Below, one piece after another: positions 9,401-19,000 of a stretch of 32,681 nt of DNA. The notes under the pieces are model-generated. The model was not told the origin of the DNA. It saw only the letters and a program-made list of their open reading frames with translations, and searched no databases. Origin of the DNA: Pantoea sp. Ap-967 (GTDB taxonomy: Bacteria > Pseudomonadota > Gammaproteobacteria > Pseudomonadales > Pseudomonadaceae); the NCBI RefSeq assembly GCF_011752565.1, contig NZ_VWXK01000048.1, positions 1 to 32,681 on the forward strand, read 5' to 3'. Position 1 is the stretch's first letter. The number at the start of each line of letters is the position of its first letter. A program made the translations under genes and the position numbers.

Positions 9401-10029
9401 ATGTCGCATTCACCGCTGGCCAGCTGTTCGCACGCCAGGTGTACCGCCACCAGCGAGCTGGAGCAGGCGGTTTGCACGGTGAGGCTGGGCCCGCGCAGGC
9501 CGAGCTTGTAGGACACGCGGGTGGCCAGGTAGTCCTTGTCGTTGCCCATCAGGCGGGCGAAGGTCAGCGGCGAGGCGATGTCCTGCACGCGGTCGAAGTG
9601 GGCGGCGCTGTAGGTCGACAGTTTGCACGCCCCGAGCACGCCCACGCAGGGCCGGCGCGGGTCGTCGGCCAGTGCCTGGGGGCCGTAGCCGGCCATTTCC
9701 AGCGCCTCCCAGGCGCACATCAGGAACAACCGCTGCTGTGGGTCGATCAGTTGCGCCTCTTGCTGCGAGTAGCCGAAGAACGACCAGTCGAAGCGTTCCA
9801 CATCGTCCAGCACGGCGGCAGCGCCCACGTAGTCGGGCCGCGCCCGCAGGGCCGGGTCGCTGGCTTCGAAACGGCCGATCAGCGCTTCGCCATCGGCCAG
9901 CCGGCGCCAGTAGTCGAAGATGTCCACCGCGCGCGGCATGCGGCAGCCGGCGGCGATGATGGCCACGGGCAGGGTGTCGCCATAGTGCTGTTGCAGGTCC
10001 AGCTGTTCACTCAGGTTCATAGCGTTCAT
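3397..10029 (-). CDS. AT-less PKS-NRPS hybrid: KS-cMT-KR-ACP-ACP-Cy
   Basis: A 2210-aa megasynthase corresponding in position to HMWP1/Irp1. KS (~20-445) has Cys189 (TACSSS), His325 (HGTAT) and His364 (NLGHLD). No AT follows: the pre-AT linker (LLLSARSEQAL) leads to the post-AT motif LPTAPFEGQRCWY at ~575, with no GHSxG. C-methyltransferase (~690-960) has LEVGGGTGGTTRD near 792, as expected for alpha-methylation of the ketide. KR (~1060-1540) has nucleotide motif IGGLCELG, Ser in FSSAAS, but His1474 where Tyr is expected (GQGAHAWANA). Tandem ACPs carry LGLDSL with Ser1625 and Ser1703. A terminal heterocyclization domain (~1775-2200) has D1911-x4-D1916-x2-S1919 but a weak first motif and His2151 in place of the Asp of WLD. 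No PCP or TE follows. The start may be Met1 (10029) or Met4 (10020); neither has a strong Shine-Dalgarno. It lies 14 bp after the preceding gene. Confidence 0.93.
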   Translation of the reverse strand: MNAMNLSEQLDLQQHYGDTLPVAIIAAGCRMPRAVDIFDYWRRLADGEALIGRFEASDPALRARPDYVGAAAVLDDVERFDWSFFGYSQQEAQLIDPQQRLFLMCAWEALEMAGYGPQALADDPRRPCVGVLGACKLSTYSAAHFDRVQDIASPLTFARLMGNDKDYLATRVSYKLGLRGPSLTVQTACSSSLVAVHLACEQLASGECDMVLAGGAGIGFPQQAGYLHRPGMIFSADGLCRPFDAQADGTAIGNGVGVVLLKRLDAALADGDPILAVLRGSAVNNDGASKAGYTAPSPEGQAQVIGQALHLADVAPASIGLVEAHGTATPLGDPIEVQALCRAWQAGPTSPWCALGSVKGNLGHLDTAAGVASLLKAALALHHGQIPPSLNFDQPNPAIDFAHSPFYVPQMLLPWPAGDGPRRAAVSAFAIGGTNCHAILEQAPALAFEPMPGLALLLLSARSEQALAELARRHAQCLEDSQGDLHDYAATSVHHRSLYPRRLLLVGESRQALVDALQDFADGQLEAFTQHEAAAIGVWQRGAADPALLELALAEAPAWHHHALAARRPRQRALLPTAPFEGQRCWYNAPVASPVAAPVPADDWQALNAAAAQAAEQQGAALDLSGLALEQRGVDALHSAYVGQAFAALGVCTAPGQWLDVDQCLAQAGAAPGLRGLFARLLRDLAGAGLLDAQGGRYANLRQAQLPAPGPWLSTMRELGYEQLAVLVERTGPRLADMLAGRVDPVSVVFPGAATDDVEHMYQEQPWSRYLNQIAAAAVHGLASRGRPLRILEVGGGTGGTTRDVLAQLPEGSCSEYWFTDVGPLFLGRARHKFAAVPFMRYQAFDMNQPAAEQGLPTGFDLIIAANVLHNAPNLRTVLANLATRLAPGGHLLMREIIEPKKLFDFVFGPLVPPLDPADGRQGELFASFAQWQAAATAAGFQRCDGYPGTQLASHALGEQIILAQWPQQAQAAVPEPVMHSVVQTLEQPSPGTVLGWLVRTVGRPADTCLQALHWHLDPASLPAPLHLRLEPDSHLLQVSARHAEGQWQPLLSARLQQPRNLRRQVSQARQALAGSADDSLLDRLLARLALDAQDLHSLHWRQDQAAPAQAWLQTEPQQACAADADGRVWLALEHGPRRFPAAAQWPDQGSLYAWHWQPLETPRGSTARRLLWLGEQADLNGFARHGVQVDVSACSDLGSLPLADYDAVCLASGSLPALLQQLAGLAQRPALAVLRRDCFVVTPDDTAENWADAGDAGLLAVAVQELAPLHACLLDSDTPVAAETLLGLLAAPQPADLRVLALRAGQLYQRQLQAVPLPATPMRPEGRHVLIGGLCELGLAVAAWLADQGADDLVILARRAPAADEQRRLDRLRARGVQVEVDSQADVLDTQAFDAALQRLARGPKLGWVVHLAGVLHDAPLRQYDAAHWARCLDSKLLPALALDRHQAQLAPALTLYFSSAASVLGPQGQGAHAWANARLEALASQRNARGHDTLALAWGLWGEIGQPQRAPLVAQLAERGMLGLSTAQGLALLGAATGSANAMLMPARLDWARITQASATARRFAGLSRETPAQPSPAPAQPSAAPASPALPERLRQLIASIAGCAPEAIAADTRLIQLGLDSLLLLDLAERIEQQFGVRLGAQALYEADTLQALCAQLGDAAAPASTVADDLRARLAALLQCPASDIQAHTPLAQLGLDSLLLLELCETLKRDLGVLLSAQEAFEFTTFERFANGLERRLKPTAEAAPASAWAPLRQGLEQLQARGGQWLAANGDALAQADDDAPLTGLRARRQALDDLPALLYVEYDKPASFDLGAFEQAWNRLLARHPMTRAHLDRHGRLRLAPDDARLVIALDDWRDRPASERDLALATRRAQWSREPAAVSGLPLQWHASRLDHGTLRLHLRMDTALIDIESVRVILRETYLWLSEPQRTLPTLHFSARDYFTCEQALTDTDACTGQLLAYRQGTASCPPPLALAASGAGPASYRIWRAALPRERWLALKQRGLQANLPASAVLAAVYAAALLPLGQGQAFALRLDYPDRKPLHAEVMNLVLDASDLALLPCDPARPSFAALARDCASALEQRLAACLVTPAQVLDAHGLAALPTVAMTSLLGVRTTYAIAETSDPLLGMPSYEVASQPGTWLHLQVLEEESALLYNLDLRRDRLDEAVGEAVMGRFEQLLARLVDDPASWDAPLASLAGGAA

Positions 10030-10043
10030 CCGGTTCGTGGCAG

Positions 10044-13000
10044 TTACAGGCGCGAGGTCTGGTCGCGCTGCTTGCGGCGTTCGTTGGCCTGGCGCGAGCG
10101 CCGGCGTGGGTCCTGGTCGTCGGCCTGGGGCAGTTGCGCCGGGTCGGTGAGGCGGCCCAGGTGGCTGGCCAGGGCGGTGAGGCTGGGGTGGTCGAACACG
10201 TCGGTCACCGCCAGTGCCAGGCCCAGGCGCTGGTTGAGCAGGCGGCGCAGGCGGATCAAGTCCATCGACGAGGCGCCCAGCTCGAAGAAGCTGACCGTGG
10301 TTGGCAGCTCATCGCGGCCCAGCAGTTCGCCAAGCAGTTGGCCGAGGGTGGCCAGCAGGCCGGCGTCGGCCTCTGGCTGGGACGGGGCCTCGGTGACGGT
10401 AGGCCGCGCCGCCGCGCTTGCCGGCCAGCGGTTGGCCGGCATGGCGCTGCGGGCCGGGGTGTCCCATGCCGACGGGTCGCTGGCCAGGCGTTGCAGCAAG
10501 CTGTGGTAGGCGCTGAACATGGCGTCCAGCAAGCCGTCGGGGAACAGGCCGTCGACCGAGTCCCAGTTGAACACCAGGCAGCCTTCGCGCTCGACCACTT
10601 GCTGGTCGATCCACACCTGCGGGGTTTGGCTGATGCCGTAGCCGAACTGGCCGAGCCAGTCTTGCCCGGCGTCGTCAGCGGCCACCCCCAGGCCGCTGGT
10701 GAACACCACCGGCATGGCCACCGCATCGAGCCTTCGGTTGCGCCGCGCGGCCTCGCGCAGTACCCGCACGGCGGAAACCTGCATGTGTTCGAGGTCGGCC
10801 CACAGCTGGCGCTGGAGCTGGCTGGCGCGCTCGGCGAAGGGCACCGCGCCTTCGCCTTCGAAGGCCAGCAGCACCAGCGAGGTGAAGTCGCCGACCACCT
10901 GGTCGATGTCCGGGTGCACGGCCGGGCGGTTGAACAGGGTCAGGTTGAGGGTCAGGCGCGGGTCGGCGGACCAATGCGCCAGAACCTCGCCATAGGCGCA
11001 CAGCAGCAGGGCATTGGCGGTGACGTTGCGAGCGCTGGCAGCGGCCTGCAGGGCCTGCCACTGGGCCGGTTGCAGGCGTGCTTCGCGGCGGCTGAAGTGC
11101 GGCGGGCGCACCTGGCGTGCGGGGCCGTCGTGGCGCGGCAAGGCGGGCCCTGCCGGCAACTGCGCCAGCTTGCCTTGCCAGTAGGCCAGCGAGCGCTGCC
11201 AGGACGGGCGCAGCTCGAAGCGTTCGAGCAGCAGCACGTAGTCGCGAAAGCTTGCACGCAAGGCGGGCAGCACCCGGCCAGGGTGGCGCGCCAGGCTCGA
11301 CCATTCGGCCAGCAGAATGCGCATCGAGCGGCCGTCGCACACCAGGTTGTCCAGGCTGATGCACAGGCGCACGCGCTCGCCTGGCAACTGCGCGGCGCGC
11401 AGGGAGAACAGCGGCCATTGGCGGGTGTCGGGCACCTCGTGGGACAGCTCCAGGCGCACCACCTGTTGCCAGTCGTGCAACTGCTCGCGGCTGGCCGTGC
11501 GCAGGTCGGTGCAGGCGATGCGGTAGGCCGGCACCTGGGCCAGGATGTGTTGCAGGCCGTTGTCGTCGATCACCGCGCGCAGCATCTCGTGGCGTTCGAC
11601 CAGCGCCTGCCAGGCGTGCTCCAGGGCGTCGAAGGCCACCCCGTCGACGTCCACCTCGGCATACAGGTGGGTCGATACGCCGCCCAGCTCGAAGCCTTCG
11701 TCACGGCCAATCCAGTAGGCCTGCTGCACGTCGGTGAGGGGGAACGGCGCGTGGCGCTCGGCTGGGGCGGCGACCAGCGCCGGCAAGCGGTCTTCGTAGG
11801 CCGGGGCGGCCGCCACACGGGCGGCGAAGTCGGCCAGGCGCGGGTGGTCGAACAGGTCCGGCAGGGCGACTTGGGCATCCAGTTCATGGCGCACCCGTTC
11901 GATCAGGCGCACCGCCACCAGGCTGTCGCCGCCCAGGTCGAAGAAATGGTCGGCGGCGTCCAGGCCTTGCACGCCCAGCAGTTGTTCCCAGATCTGCAGC
12001 AGCGCGGCGGGCACCTGGCTGGCATCGCCTGCGGCGCGGCGGCCACGGTTGCGCCGTTGCGCGGGTTCCGGGTGGGGCAGCTGCTGGCGCATCACTTTGC
12101 CGGTGGCCGACAGCGGCAGGGCGGCCAGGGCGGTGATGGTCTGCGGCACCATGTAGGCCGGAAGCAGGGTGCTGAGGTGGTCGACCAGCTTGCGCGGGGC
12201 GAAGCGCCGAGCTTCGGCCGGGTGCTGGGCGAGCAGCAGGTGCATGCCGGGTGCCGGGCTGGCGACGCTGGCCGCCTGGGCCTGGGCGAAGCCAGCTGCG
12301 CTCAGCGCCGCCGTCCACTGTTCGGCGCCCAGCAGTGCCTGGCCGCTGGCCTGGCGCTGGTCGGCGAAGTGCTGGTAGCCGCCTTCGAGCAAGGCCACGG
12401 TGGCCAGCTGGAAGTCGCTGTTGCGGGTGATTTCCGGGGCAGCCAGCACGCCACCTGGGGCCAGCAGGCTGGCCAGGTTGGCCAGCAGTGCGGGGATGTC
12501 GCGGCTGCGGTGCAGGGCGTTGAAGGCGATCACCAGGTCGAAGGTGTGCGGTTCCAGGCCCTGCAAGGCGGGTGGCTGATCGGGGTCGAGCACCCGGCAA
12601 GCCAGTTGCTGGTGGGCCGGCCAGTTGCCGTGCTCGAACTCGGCGCGGGCTTGTTCCACCAGCAGCGGTGCGGCGTCGCTCAGGGTGTAGTCGAGCGCGG
12701 TGCCCGCCAGCAGGGCCAGCAGCTCGCGGCTGGCCACGCCGCTGCGGCCACCGATTTCGACAATGCGCGGTGCCCGGCCCAGGGCCTGCGCGGTTGCTTC
12801 GACCACCTTGGCCAGCGCCCCGAGGGTGGCTGGCCACAGCGGGTTGAGGCGGGTCATCTGCTCCGGTGCCAGGGTTTGATCCACGCCATAGAACAGCTCC
12901 AGTGCATTGGCCTGGCCGCGCAGTACGGCCAGGCGCTGCTCGGCGCCTTCGCGCAGGCGCAGCAGCACCTGGCGTGGCAGGCCACAGGCCTCGGCCAGAG

Positions 13001-16000
13001 GTTGCAGGCGTGCCCATTGCTCGGCACTGGCCGGGCCGTGTTCAGGCAGCAGGGCCTGCCAGCGCTGGCCCAGGGCCTCGAAGGCCGGGGCTGTGGCCAA
13101 GGCCTGCCAGCCACCGGCTGCGTTCACCGTGTCGCGCATCAGCAGGTGGCCGAGGTCGTCCATCAGTTGCCAGAAACCTGCCAGGCCGGTGGGCGCGGTG
13201 GGCCAGCTGGGGGCATCGCTGGCCGCCTGCCACTGGGCGGCGCAGGCTGCGGCGCTGCAGCTCAAGGTTTCATGCAGGGCCGGGTCTTGCTCGCGCAGCA
13301 CCACCCAGGCCGCCAGGCGCTTGTTGCCGCGGGCCGGGCCAATGGCGTCGACCACCGCCTCGCGCACCCCGGGGTGACGCAGCAGGGCGCTTTCGATTTC
13401 ACCCAGCTCGATGCGGTTGCCGGCGATCTTCACCTGGAAGTCGCGCCGGCCCAGGAACTCCAGGGTGCCGTCGGCCCAGTAGCGGGCCAGGTCGCCGGTG
13501 CGGTACAGGCGCTGGCCGTCATGCGGGTGCTCGAAGAAGCTGGCCGCCGTGCGCTCGGGGTCGTTCTCATAGCCCAGGGCCAAGCCCACGCCGGTGATGT
13601 AGAGGTCGCCCGTGACGTGGTCGGGGCGGTCGTGCAGGTGGCTGTCGAGCACCCGGTAGCCCTGGTTGGCCAGGGGGTAGCCGTAGGGAATGGAGGTCCA
13701 GTGCGCGGGCACCTCGTCGACCTCGAACCAGTTCGACCAGATCGACGCCTCAGTGGCGCCGCCCATGGCGACCAATGCCGATTGTGGCGCCAGCTGGCGC
13801 AGGCGGCCCGGCAGGTTCAGCGGGATCCAGTCGCCGCTGAGCATGGCCCGGCGCAGGGTGGGCAGGCTGCCGCCAACGGCGGCCACCTCATCGAGCAGCA
13901 GTTCGAGCAAGGCAGGCACCGAGTTCCACACGGTGATGCCGTGGCGCTCCACCAGCTCGCGCCAGTGCGCCGGGTCGCGCACCCCGGCCGGCAGTGGCAG
14001 CACCAGGGCGGCACCGGCGGCGAAGATGCCGAACAGGTCGTACACCGACAAATCGAAATACAGCGCCGACAGGCCCAGCACCCGGTCGCTGGCCTGGATG
14101 GCGAAGCGCCGGTTGATGTCGAGCACGGTGTTCACCGCGCCCCGGTGGTCGATCAGCACGCCCTTGGGGGTGCCGGTGGAGCCGGAGGTGTAGATCACGT
14201 AGGCGTGGTCGGTGGGCGCGCGGGGTACGTCCGGCGCTTGGTCGGCATAGGCCTGGGCGGCGTCCTCGCTGGCATCCATGACACTGACGGCAAGCTCGGC
14301 AACCAGGGCCTGGACGATCGGCAGGTGGTCGGCCTGGGCCATGGCCACACGGATGCCGCTGCCTTGCACGATGGCGGCCAGGCGCGCCGCCGGCACATCG
14401 GCATCGACCGGCACGTAGGCACCGCCCACGGCCTGGATGGCCAGGCAGGCGGCCACCTGTTCCGGGCCTTTGCGCATCACCACGGCCACTCGCTCGCCAT
14501 GCATGACGCCCTCGGCCAGCAGGCCGTTGGCCAGGCGCCGGGCCCAGCTGGCCAGGGCCTGGTAGCTCCAACTGGCGCTGTGGGTGAGCAGGGCCGGGGC
14601 GTGCGGGGTACGCAGCGCCTGGTCGAAGAACAGTTGGTCCAGGCAGCGTTCAGGCAGCGGTGCGGCGCAGGCGTTGATGTGCGCCCGCACGGTCTGCTGG
14701 GCGGGTGGCAGTTGCGCCGGGGTGGCGGCTTGCCACAGCGCCGGTTGCTCGGCCAGCTGCTCCAGGCGCTGGTTGTAGGCGGCGAACATGGCGTCCAGGG
14801 TGCCGGGCTGGAACAGCGCCTCGACTGCATCCCAGTTGTAGATCAGCGCGCCTTCGAGTTCGCAGGCCTGGTGGTCGAGCCACACTTGCGGGGTTTGGCT
14901 GATGCCGTGGCCGACGACGCCCAGCACGCTTTCGGCGGCGGCGCCCTTGGTCGGGTCGCTCATGCCCAGCTGGCTGGTGAACACCACGGGCATGGCCAGG
15001 GTGTCCTGGCGCTCGCGGCCACGGTTGGCTTCGCGCAGCACATCCACGGCGCTGAAGGCGCGGTGCTGCAGGTGTTCCAGTACCTGGCCGTTGACCCCGG
15101 CGGCCCGTGCAGCGAAGGCCTGCTCGGCGCTGAAATCCAGCGGCAGCAGGGTGACTGCAGTGAAGTCGCCGAGCAGCCGCGGCACGTCCGGGTGCCAGGG
15201 CAGGCGGTCGAAGATGGTCAGGTTGAGGGTGAAGCGCTGTTCGCTGCTCCAGGCGGCCAACACCTCGCCGAACACGGTAATCAATAGCGAGGCCGGGGTG
15301 CAGCCAACGGCCGCTGCGCGGTCGCGCAGGCGTTGCCAGGCGGCTGCCTCCAGGCGGTGCTGGCGGCGGCTGAAGGTGGGCTTGGCCTGTTGCCGGGCGC
15401 TGTTGCGCAAGGGCAGTTGCGGGGCTGGCGGCAGCTCATCGAGCGCGTTCAGCCAGAACTGCCGGGCCTGCTCGCGCTGCTGTTGGCGCAGCGGGTCGTT
15501 CAGGCGCGCCAGGACATAGTCGCGGAAACCGATGGCGAAGGGCTGCAGGCCGGCGGCCTGGGTATCGTTGCCGGCCTGGTAGAGGGCGGCCAGTTCTTCC
15601 CAGATGATCTGCCCGCTGGTGGCGTCGTTGATCAGCATGTCGATGCCGATGTGCAGGCGCACGGCGCCCCCGGCCAGGCGCGTGGCGCGCACGTCGAACA
15701 GCGGCCACTGGGCGCAGTCCAGCACTTGGTGCGACATCTGCTCGCGCCAGGCCAGGCAGTGGGCGTCACGCTCGGCGCTGCTGGCCGCGGCCAGGTCGGC
15801 GACCTGCAGGCGGTAGTGCGGCACCTGGTCGAGCACGCGCTGGCGGCCGTCTTCGCCGATGACGATGCGCAGGGCGCCGTGGCGTTGCACCAGGGTGTTC
15901 CAGCAGGCTTCGAGCAGGGCAAGGTCCAGGCCGGCGGCGGCGTCGGCTTCAAGGTAGGCGTGGCAGGCCACGCCGCCGAGTTCGTAGTGGCCTTGGCGGC

Positions 16001-19000
16001 CGATCCAGTAGGCGTGCTGCAGTTCGGTCAGCGCGAAGGGCTGCGCCGCGTTGCTTGGGGCGGCGGTGATGGCCGGCGTTTCCACGCTTGCCCGGGCGCC
16101 GGCGTGGGGCAGTTGCTCGACCAGGTAGTCACTGAGCCCGCGCGGGGTGCTGCGCTCGAAAATCGCCTTGAGTTCGCAGCGCACGCCCAGGCCGGATTCA
16201 CAGCGGCGGGCGAATTCCATCACCAGGATCGAGTCCATACCCAGCTTGAGCAGTTCGGTGTGGTCTTCCAGGCGCGCCGGGGCGATGTGCAGGGTGCGCG
16301 CCAGTTCAGCGACGACGAAGGCGTGCACGGCGTCGGCATCGAGCACCTGCTGGCCGTCGTTGCCGTGACTGCAGGCGGCGGGGGCCGGGTGTTCGGCGCA
16401 GCGGCTGAAGGTGGCAGTCGGGTTGTACAGCGACAGCAGTGGAATGAACTGCTGCCAGTCCACGTGCACGGCCACATGGTTGCCGCTGGCGCCCGCGGCC
16501 AGCAGCGCCGACAACGTCGCCAGGTAGCGCGGCGGCGCCAGCCGGGCGATGCCGGCCGAGCGCAGCAGTTGCAGGAGCGAGGCGTCCACCTCGCTCATGC
16601 CGGCGCCACCGCCCCACGGCCCCCAGGCCACCGACAGGGCCGGCAGGCCCTGTTGCTGGCGCAGGCGCACCAGGGCGTCCTGGAAGGCGTTGGCCGCGCC
16701 GTAGGGCACCTGCAGGCGCGAGCCCCAGATGCCGGAGATGGAGGTGAAGCAAACGAAGTGCTCCAGCGCATGCTCCAGGCTGTGCTGGTGCAACAGCCAG
16801 CTACCGCGGGTTTTGGCCAGGGTGACCTGTTGGCAACCGGCTTCGTCGAGTTCGGCCAGGGCGCTGAAGCGGCTGGTGCCGGCGCAGTGCCAGATACCGG
16901 CCAGGGCCGGGCCGCCCTGTTGCTGCTGGGCATTGAGGGTGCTGAAGGCGTCGGCCACGCTGGCGGCATCGGCCAGGTCGCAGTCCAGGTGCTGCAACTG
17001 CACGCCCTGGCCACGCAGCAGTTCAAGTCGCGCCTGCCAACCGGCCGGCGCCTCGCGCCGGGCCAACAGCAGCAGGTGGCGAGCCCCATTGGCCACCAGC
17101 CAGTCGGTGGTGTGGCGGCCCAGGGCGCCGTAGGCGCCGGCCACCAGGTACAGGGCGTTGGCGCGCAGGCGCAGTGGGGTGTCGGTGGTTGCAGGCGCCT
17201 CGGCGGTCAGGCGTGGGCGCTGCCATTGGCCCTCGCGCAGGGCAACGGCGTCTTCCTCGCCGAACTGGCCAAGCGCCTGGGGCAGGGCGGCGGCCAGCAG
17301 GGCCGGGTCGCGGGCGCTCAGGTCCAGTTGCAGCCAGCGCGGGCCGGGGTATTCCAGCGACAGCGGGCGTGCGGCACCGGCCAGGGCGGCTTGCAGGGGG
17401 TCACAGGCCTCCCCGGCCAGGGCCTGGGCCTGGAAGGTCGGCAGCAGGATGCGCGGTTTGCCACCGGCGCGCTGCAGCCGTTGCAGCGCTTCGGCCAGTT
17501 GCCAGACGTGGCGCGAGGTTTCCAGTTGCTCGATGCAGGCGTCCACCGCGCCCAGGTAAATCAGCAGGTGTTGGTCTTCGACCCGCTCGGCATGGGCCGG
17601 CCAGGCTTCCAGGCTCAGGTGCTGGCACTCGAAGCCGGTCAGTTGCAGGGCCAGGGCGCTGGCAAAGCCGGCGCTGCCGCCCAGCAACCAGCAGCGTGGC
17701 CGTTCGCTCAGCGCGTGCGGCTCGAACACTTCCCACTGCAGCTGGTACAGCGCCACCGGTGCCGGTGCGGCGCGCTCGGGTTGCGGTTGCAGGGGCAGGG
17801 GCGTGCGCGGGGCGTCTTCGTCGTACTCCAGCCAATAGGGCTGGCGCTCGAACGGGTAGCGCGGCAGCGCCCGTGGCGACAGCTGCGGGCCGCGCCACAG
17901 GGCCGCTTCGTCGAAGTGCTGGCCCGCCTGGTACAGCGTGGCGCAGGCCTCCAGCAGGCTGCGGGCGTCGTCCTGGCCGCGGCGCAGGCTGGCAACGCAG
18001 GGGGTATCGGCCAGGCTGCGCTGGGCCATGGGCGTCAACACGGCGTGGGCGCCCACTTCCAGCAGCAGGTCGCATTGCTCGCTGGCCAGCGCCAGCGCTT
18101 GGGCGAAACGCACCGGCTGGCGGGCATGGGCCACCCAGTAGTCGGCATCGGGCGCAGCGTTCAACGCGGCCCCGGTGAGGGTGCTGATGAGCGCCACAGT
18201 GGGCGCCTGGGCATCGAGGTTGGCGCAGGTATCGCGCCAGGCATCGAGCATCGGGTCGAGCAGCGGCGAATGGAAGGCATGGGACACGGCCAGTGGCCGG
18301 GCATGCACCTGGCGCTCGGCAAGCACGGCTTCCAGCGCTTGCAGGGCGCTGCTGGCACCGGAGAACACCACGTCCTGTGGGCCGTTGCAGGCGGCGATGG
18401 CCAGGCGCGCGCGCTGGGCCTCGGGCAATGCCGCGAGCAGGCTTTCAGCCTCGGCCTGTGGCAGGCGCGCGGCAAGCATGCCGCCGGGTTCTTCCAGGGC
18501 CTGCATCAGGGCACCGCGCCGGGCGATCAGGCGCGCGGCCACGGCCAGCGGCAAGGCGCCGGCCAGCACCATGGCGGCGAACTCGCCAATCGAATGGCCC
18601 ACCATCACCCGTGGCACCACGCCGAAGCTGCGCCACAGCTCGGCAAGGGCATAGCCGACCGCGAACAGTGCCGGCTGGGCCCAGGCGGTCTGTGCCAGGC
18701 GCGGGTCGTCGGCGGCGTGCATGACGGCGATGATCGATTCGCCCAGGTGCGGCTGCAGGGCCTGGTCGACGGCATCCAGGGCCTGGCGGAAGGCCGGCTC
18801 GCGGGCATACAGGCCGGCGCTCATGCCGGCGTACTGCGAGCCTTGGCCGGTGAACAGGAAGCCTACACGTGGCGCCTGGGGCTGCGCTTCGCTGCCCTGG
18901 CTGGCCAGGCGCAGCAGGCCTGCGCGCAGCTCATCAGCGCTTTCGGCCACCAGCGCCGCCCGGTACGGCAGGTGATCGCGGCGCCGGGCCATGGCGTTGG

